Below, piece after piece: positions 33,001 through 35,374 of a stretch of DNA of 35,374 nt (within the stretch, counting starts at the first letter, position 1; each line of letters begins with the position of its first letter). Where the stretch lies: NCBI GenBank assembly GCA_002436185.1, contig DJKX01000042.1, forward strand, positions 1 through 35,374, read 5' to 3'. The notes below the pieces were generated by a model. That model ran no database searches and was not told the origin of the DNA. It saw only the letters and a list, made by a program, of their open reading frames with translations. This stretch comes from Fidelibacterota bacterium UBA6531 (lineage in GTDB: Bacteria; Fidelibacterota; Marinisomatia; Marinisomatales; TCS55). The translations under genes and the position numbers were made by a program.

Positions 33001-33738
33001 ATTTAAGTTGGCACCCATAACAGCGAGCATTTTAGCATTATACCAGTCAGCTGATTCTTGAACATCTGTTTGTTCTCCCCAGGCTTCAGGGGAAGCATTA
33101 GGCAAGTCACAATACCAATCATAAAATGAAAGTGAAACACCGCCAATGAGTTGCATTAATCGAGCACCAGATGCATATGAAATCATAGACATAGCTGGGA
33201 TCGGTGAAAAACCGGCAATTCGGTCAGGTCCATGTTGCTTAATAGTATGTGCCATGGATGCAGCTATAATTTCTTTTACAGTATCCCAACTTGTTCGACG
33301 GAAACCACCTTTACCGCGAGCCCGCTGCCAGCGTTTCCGCTTTACAGGGTTATTCACCATAGATTGCCACGCTTCAACAGGATCATCAAATTCTTTTTTA
33401 GCTTTTAACCATAAATCAAGCAATACCCCACGAATTGTTGGATATTTAACACGTAATGGACTATACAAATACCAAGAAAATGATATACCACGTTGACATC
33501 CACGTGGTTCATATGGTGGAATACCATGCTCAAGCTTTGGATAATCCAACCCTTGCATTTCCCAAGTGACAATCCCATCTTTTACATGAATCTGCCACGT
33601 ACAGCTCCCTGTACAATTTACACCGTGCGTGCTTCGAACCACTTTATCATACTGCCAGCGATGGCGGTAAAATTCTTCCCAGCTTCTATTTTCCGGGGCG
33701 ATTTCGTCTCTAACCCAAGACAACTTATTGTTACTCAT
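30100..33738 (-). CDS. narG: Nitrate reductase alpha subunit NarG (molybdenum, catalytic)
   Basis: The start ATG at 33738 (MSNNKLSWVRDEIAPENRSW) is chosen because AAGGAGAG lies just upstream and ATGA overlaps the narC stop; the longer frame from 33789 is not conserved. The 1212-aa enzyme is near the E. coli length. H38, C42, C46 and C81 bind the FS0 [4Fe-4S] cluster (STHGVNCTGSC, EPRGCQRG). D211 in YDWYCDLPNASPEAWGEQ corresponds to the molybdenum ligand D222 of E. coli. No twin-arginine signal is present, so it is expected on the cytoplasmic side. Cytoplasmic-type nitrite oxidoreductases are close relatives. The presence of NarI, NarJ, RIC and an Rrf2 regulator favours nitrate reduction, but direction cannot be proven from sequence. 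Confidence 0.97.
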   Translation of the reverse strand: MSNNKLSWVRDEIAPENRSWEEFYRHRWQYDKVVRSTHGVNCTGSCTWQIHVKDGIVTWEMQGLDYPKLEHGIPPYEPRGCQRGISFSWYLYSPLRVKYPTIRGVLLDLWLKAKKEFDDPVEAWQSMVNNPVKRKRWQRARGKGGFRRTSWDTVKEIIAASMAHTIKQHGPDRIAGFSPIPAMSMISYASGARLMQLIGGVSLSFYDWYCDLPNASPEAWGEQTDVQESADWYNAKMLAVMGANLNMTRTPDVHFAAEARYNGTKMVVFSPDFSQVSKFSDEWIPINAGQDGAYWMAVNHVILKEFHHEKQEKSFLDYSKQYTDSPFLVELTKDGDSYKAGQLLRANRLNQYKDMENGDWQFLMWDEEENRTKVPKGSVGNRWAKENKGHWNLKLEDNADGSKIHPKLTFLKDSDHVFSVELDDFGQGETITRYVPVKMIETADGQVPVATVYDLLMAQYGVGRGLEGYPENYEEDATYTPAWAEKYTGIAPETLIRFAREWASTAEKTGGKCTVIIGAGINHWYHANLMYRAAIHALMFTGCIGKNGGGLAHYVGQEKLAPGEPWTAIALAKDWFGPSRVQNAPSWHYVHSDQWRYEKSFTDYHTVPEKQPENTLAKGHTIDINVKAVKNGWLPFYPQYEANPLALAKEARENGATDEKSIVDYVVNKLKNKELKYSIEDPDNSDNWPRVWFVWRGNAIGGSAKGHEFFLDHYLGTHTNQVSDPQFAKGSTDEVVWHDKVPQGKMDLVVDLNFRMDTSALYSDIVLPAATWYEKADLNSTDMHSFIHPLAEAVPPAWESKSDWDIFGSIAETFSKMSEKHFPKQMEDVVSVALAHDTPAEIAQKEIRDWQSGEVDAVPGKTMPGMKVVKRDYKNLYKRYISYGPNVPANGLGAHGTHYEVKDEYDRLKIECPTETWGGQTYPSLKESKDVCNTILELATVTNGELAYRSYKNMEERTGLVLADLAEKNRGVRMSYDDLCSQPRRLHNSPMWSGLLENGRAYSPFTYNVERLVPWRTLTGRQHFYLDHPGYIQYGEHLPTYKPKPTPTQYAELATSESEHKTKIFNYLTPHGKWHIHSTYGDNHRMSTLSRGVEPFWINDKDAEELDIVDNDWVEVYNDNGVVVTRASVSARIPRGIVIIYHATERTLSVPKSPLRGNKRAGMNNSLTRTRLKPNLMVGGYGQFTYHFNYWGPTGNNRDTFIMVRKLPVLNW

Positions 33739-34577
33739 GATAACTCTCCTTTTACCATGGGTTTCCGAACCGCACGCAAGCGATTCCACCAGGCTAAATC
33801 AAATAATACCAAACAAAGGGCTAAACCAATAAAACCAAATATCATAAAATTAAAATCATGAGCATCACTGATCATTTCCTTACCTTCAGCTTTACTTTTC
33901 AATAATGCTACAAGTGGTAAAACTTCTTCTTCATCAATTGGATGTTTTTTATAAATAGGAGACATCATTTCTGATGATGGATTTGACAGCCAAGCAGCAA
34001 CTGCAGTTTTGCCACCAAGACGACCGTATGCTTCTGTCAAATCAGGACCTAAAAGACCGCCGCCAAGAAGACCTTCTCCAGCGATTTCATGGCAACTGAT
34101 ACATGATGGACCTTTATTTTTCAACCGTTTTGTTCCTATAAAAAGTGCATTACCAATCTTATAATCTTCTTCAGTCAGGGGCCTATCAGCCAAAGTAGAG
34201 CCTGCAAAACGTGATTTCTCTTTACCTGATTCTTCACGTATAAATTTTAACAATGCCCGCGTCATTGATGGATCCAAGTTTGCCACTTTAGGCATCACAA
34301 CTCCACGGGCTTCCTTTAATATTTTAGATGCATAAACATCACCACTATTTATAACAGATTGGGGAGTCAAAATAAATTTTTCTAACCAGGCAGGATCTTT
34401 TCGTTTCTCAACATCCTTTAAATCTGGCCCTGTTAATCTACCGCCACCAATTGTGTGACAACTGAAACAATTTTTCTCAAAAAATTCCTCCGGGTCACTT
34501 TGACTGAATAATAAACTGTGGACGCCTATAAATAGTGTTACTAAAATGATTGTATTTATGGAAAAGACTTTTTTCAT
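33735..34577 (-). CDS. narC: Diheme cytochrome c with C-terminal anchor, NarC-like
   Basis: The 280-aa protein has a signal peptide (residues 1-26), two cytochrome c domains with heme sites C37-x-x-C40-H41 (NCFSCHTIGGG) and C159-x-x-C162-H163 (SCISCHEIAGEG), and one C-terminal helix (about residues 244-264) with a basic tail inside the cell. The hemes therefore face the periplasm. Met in VVMPKVANL and MMSPIYKKHP are likely axial ligands. A diheme NarC opens the narCGHJI operon of Thermus, where it links to NarI, and the same gene order occurs here. It could connect the cytochromes of alternative complex III with the nitrate reductase membrane subunit (inference). It overlaps the rrf2 stop and the narG start by 4 bp each. 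Confidence 0.9.
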   Translation of the reverse strand: MKKVFSINTIILVTLFIGVHSLLFSQSDPEEFFEKNCFSCHTIGGGRLTGPDLKDVEKRKDPAWLEKFILTPQSVINSGDVYASKILKEARGVVMPKVANLDPSMTRALLKFIREESGKEKSRFAGSTLADRPLTEEDYKIGNALFIGTKRLKNKGPSCISCHEIAGEGLLGGGLLGPDLTEAYGRLGGKTAVAAWLSNPSSEMMSPIYKKHPIDEEEVLPLVALLKSKAEGKEMISDAHDFNFMIFGFIGLALCLVLFDLAWWNRLRAVRKPMVKGELS

Positions 34578-35038
34578 TCTTCATTCTCTTTTTGTTTAAT
34601 TTTTTCTGCCATGAAATCAAGTTTAGACTGCAATTCTTCACTGAATTGATTAATATCTATCTCTTCAAAAATTTTAATTATCTCAGTCCTTGCAACAACC
34701 CATTCATCATGTACTGGACAAGGATGTTCATCCGAACAATGAGGGAAGCCAACCATACACCCATTTAAATAACTATCTCCATCTATTATTCGTACAATAA
34801 CATCTAATGTTATTTTTCCAATCTCATCATTTATTTCAAAACCACCATTGATTCCCTTATGGGAAATAATCAAATCATGTTTTACAAGTATTTGCAAAAC
34901 TTTACCCAAGAAATGAATAGGTATATCTAATGATTGCGATATATATCTCTGGAATACAGGTTGATGTCTTGGCTGTGCTGCCAAAAACATAACTGCCTGT
35001 ATGGCATATTGAGATGATTTAGTTAAGAAATGTGTCAT
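34574..35038 (-). CDS. Rrf2-family regulator with Cys3-His cluster motif (NsrR/IscR-like)
   Basis: The 154-aa winged-helix regulator begins with FLTKSSQYAIQAVMFLA and has the recognition segment IHFLGKVLQILVKHDLI, with GINGGFEI in the wing. The cluster-binding loop has C94, C101, C107 and H110 (CMVGFPHCSDEHPCPVH). H three residues after the last Cys parallels IscR (C92, C98, C104, H107). A [2Fe-2S] or [4Fe-4S] centre that senses NO or redox state is likely. It is the first gene of the nar-act run and its stop overlaps narC. A direct repeat and a perfect palindrome lie upstream, so control of itself and of the operon is probable. No strong Shine-Dalgarno site is seen. Confidence 0.92.
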   Translation of the reverse strand: MTHFLTKSSQYAIQAVMFLAAQPRHQPVFQRYISQSLDIPIHFLGKVLQILVKHDLIISHKGINGGFEINDEIGKITLDVIVRIIDGDSYLNGCMVGFPHCSDEHPCPVHDEWVVARTEIIKIFEEIDINQFSEELQSKLDFMAEKIKQKENEE

Positions 35039-35044
35039 TATTTT

Positions 35045-35086
35045 TCAACTTAAGATAATCAGATTTATCAACTTAAGATAATCAGA
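35045..35086. repeat. Two direct 19-bp repeats just upstream of rrf2
   Basis: TCAACTTAAGATAATCAGA occurs at 35045-35063 and again, identical, at 35068-35086, a period of 23 bp. The pair lies 7-48 bp upstream of the rrf2 start codon, in the expected 5' untranslated or promoter region. TTATC (35065-35069) and GATAA (35077-35081) form a dyad between the copies. This fits an operator for the Rrf2 protein or another regulator. Confidence 0.6.
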
Positions 35087-35162
35087 CCTTGTTGTCCGAT
35101 GAATAATATTACTATTAACAATAATTAACAATAATATTTCTAATTAGATATATTAAATGTAT

Positions 35163-35181
35163 CTATTAGTATTACTAATAG
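35163..35181. promoter_or_regulatory. Perfect 9-1-9 palindrome CTATTAGTATTACTAATAG upstream of rrf2
   Basis: CTATTAGTA and TACTAATAG are exact inverted repeats around one T. It is centred about 130 bp upstream of the rrf2 start, in the gap between narK and rrf2. The rest of that gap (35087-35292) is A+T-rich, with a short tandem ATTAACAATA pair at about 35114-35133. I recognise no gene in it. Confidence 0.55.
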
Positions 35182-35292
35182 TTCTTAAAAGGTACATTAT
35201 TTGTAAATCATTTCTTATAAAGCACTTTGTATTATTTAATAAAATATCAGATTAACAACCAGTTGTCCCTGAGACAAGAGACGTAGTATTTA

Positions 35293-35374
35293 CTACGGAT
35301 TATCAAATTCTCTTTTGGGGCCCTGATAATACCACCAGTTAAGCACAAGGCAGATCACATAGTAAACAGTAAAT
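35293..35374 (-). CDS. narK: C-terminal end of a NarK-type nitrate/nitrite transporter, cut by window edge
   Basis: Only the last 26 codons and the stop (TAG at 35293-35295) are in the window. They encode FTVYYVICLVLNWWYY followed by QGPKREFDNP. The final transmembrane helix ending in WWYY, plus a short polar tail, resembles the C-terminus of MFS transporters of the NarK family. The nar operon downstream supports this. The call rests on a short stretch, on context, and on the match to the relic at 27173-27319. A small hairpin (CGTAGT with ACTACG) surrounds the stop codon but has no T run. Confidence 0.6.
   Translation of the reverse strand, partial: FTVYYVICLVLNWWYYQGPKREFDNP

Noticed and set aside
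30100..33738. NarG as nitrite oxidoreductase (nitrification)
   Set aside because: Not excluded by sequence, but NarI with four heme ligands, NarJ, RIC and an Rrf2 regulator fit nitrate reduction better. No nitrifier-specific genes are present.
33739..33789. Extended N-terminus of NarG
   Set aside because: The extra 17 residues lie over the narC 3' end and are not NarG-like. The ATG at 33738 has a good ribosome-binding site and an ATGA junction.
35086..35292. Possible small gene or RNA in the narK-rrf2 gap
   Set aside because: Only short A+T-rich frames were found, with stops in all of them. Symmetry elements explain the structure better than coding does.

Overview
The window is a compact, A+T-rich bacterial segment in which every gene I can support lies on the minus strand, so it is best read from right to left. 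Gene content suggests a marine-type, nitrate-respiring bacterium of the Fibrobacterota-Chlorobiota-Bacteroidota (FCB) neighbourhood, possibly Neomarinimicrobiota (SAR406) or a relative. The grounds are alternative complex III instead of bc1, a TonB receptor with a carboxypeptidase-regulatory-like N-terminus, and a moaC-moaB fusion. This assignment is inference. No rRNA, tRNA, insertion sequence or CRISPR array was seen.

Right end (35374 to about 18650), a respiratory supercluster. The C-terminal end of a NarK-type nitrate/nitrite transporter enters from the edge. It is followed by an operator-rich gap, an Rrf2 regulator with a Cys3-His cluster motif, a diheme cytochrome c (NarC-like), then narG, narH, narJ and narI. 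Next come a collapsed narK relic, the di-iron Fe-S repair protein RIC, all six subunits of alternative complex III (actA-actF), and a second hemerythrin-domain protein. Most junctions are overlaps of 1-8 bp or gaps of a few bp, which suggests one transcription unit. It joins quinol oxidation, periplasmic cytochromes, nitrate reduction and protection from nitrosative damage.

Middle (about 18500 to 10100), molybdenum cofactor supply. mocA, xdhC and a nifS-like cysteine desulfurase form one tight set that fits the cytidylated and sulfurated cofactor of xanthine-dehydrogenase-type enzymes. A structured leader resembling a Moco riboswitch then precedes moaA, moaCB (fusion), a TauE/SafE permease, moeA, moeB (with an N-terminal rhodanese-like domain), moaD and moaE. 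NarG needs bis-MGD, but no MobA or molybdate transporter is present here.

Left part (about 10100 to 1). There is a 3' relic of a second SLC13 transporter, then a universal stress protein, an intact SLC13-type permease with altered SNT motifs, a membrane-anchored glutamate-synthase-like flavoprotein and a urate-oxidase-N-type membrane protein, ending at a strong terminator. A small membrane protein with an EamA exporter follows, then a PerR-peroxiredoxin pair with an A+T-rich dyad upstream, one unidentified gene, and the N-terminal two-thirds or more of a TonB-dependent receptor running off the left edge.
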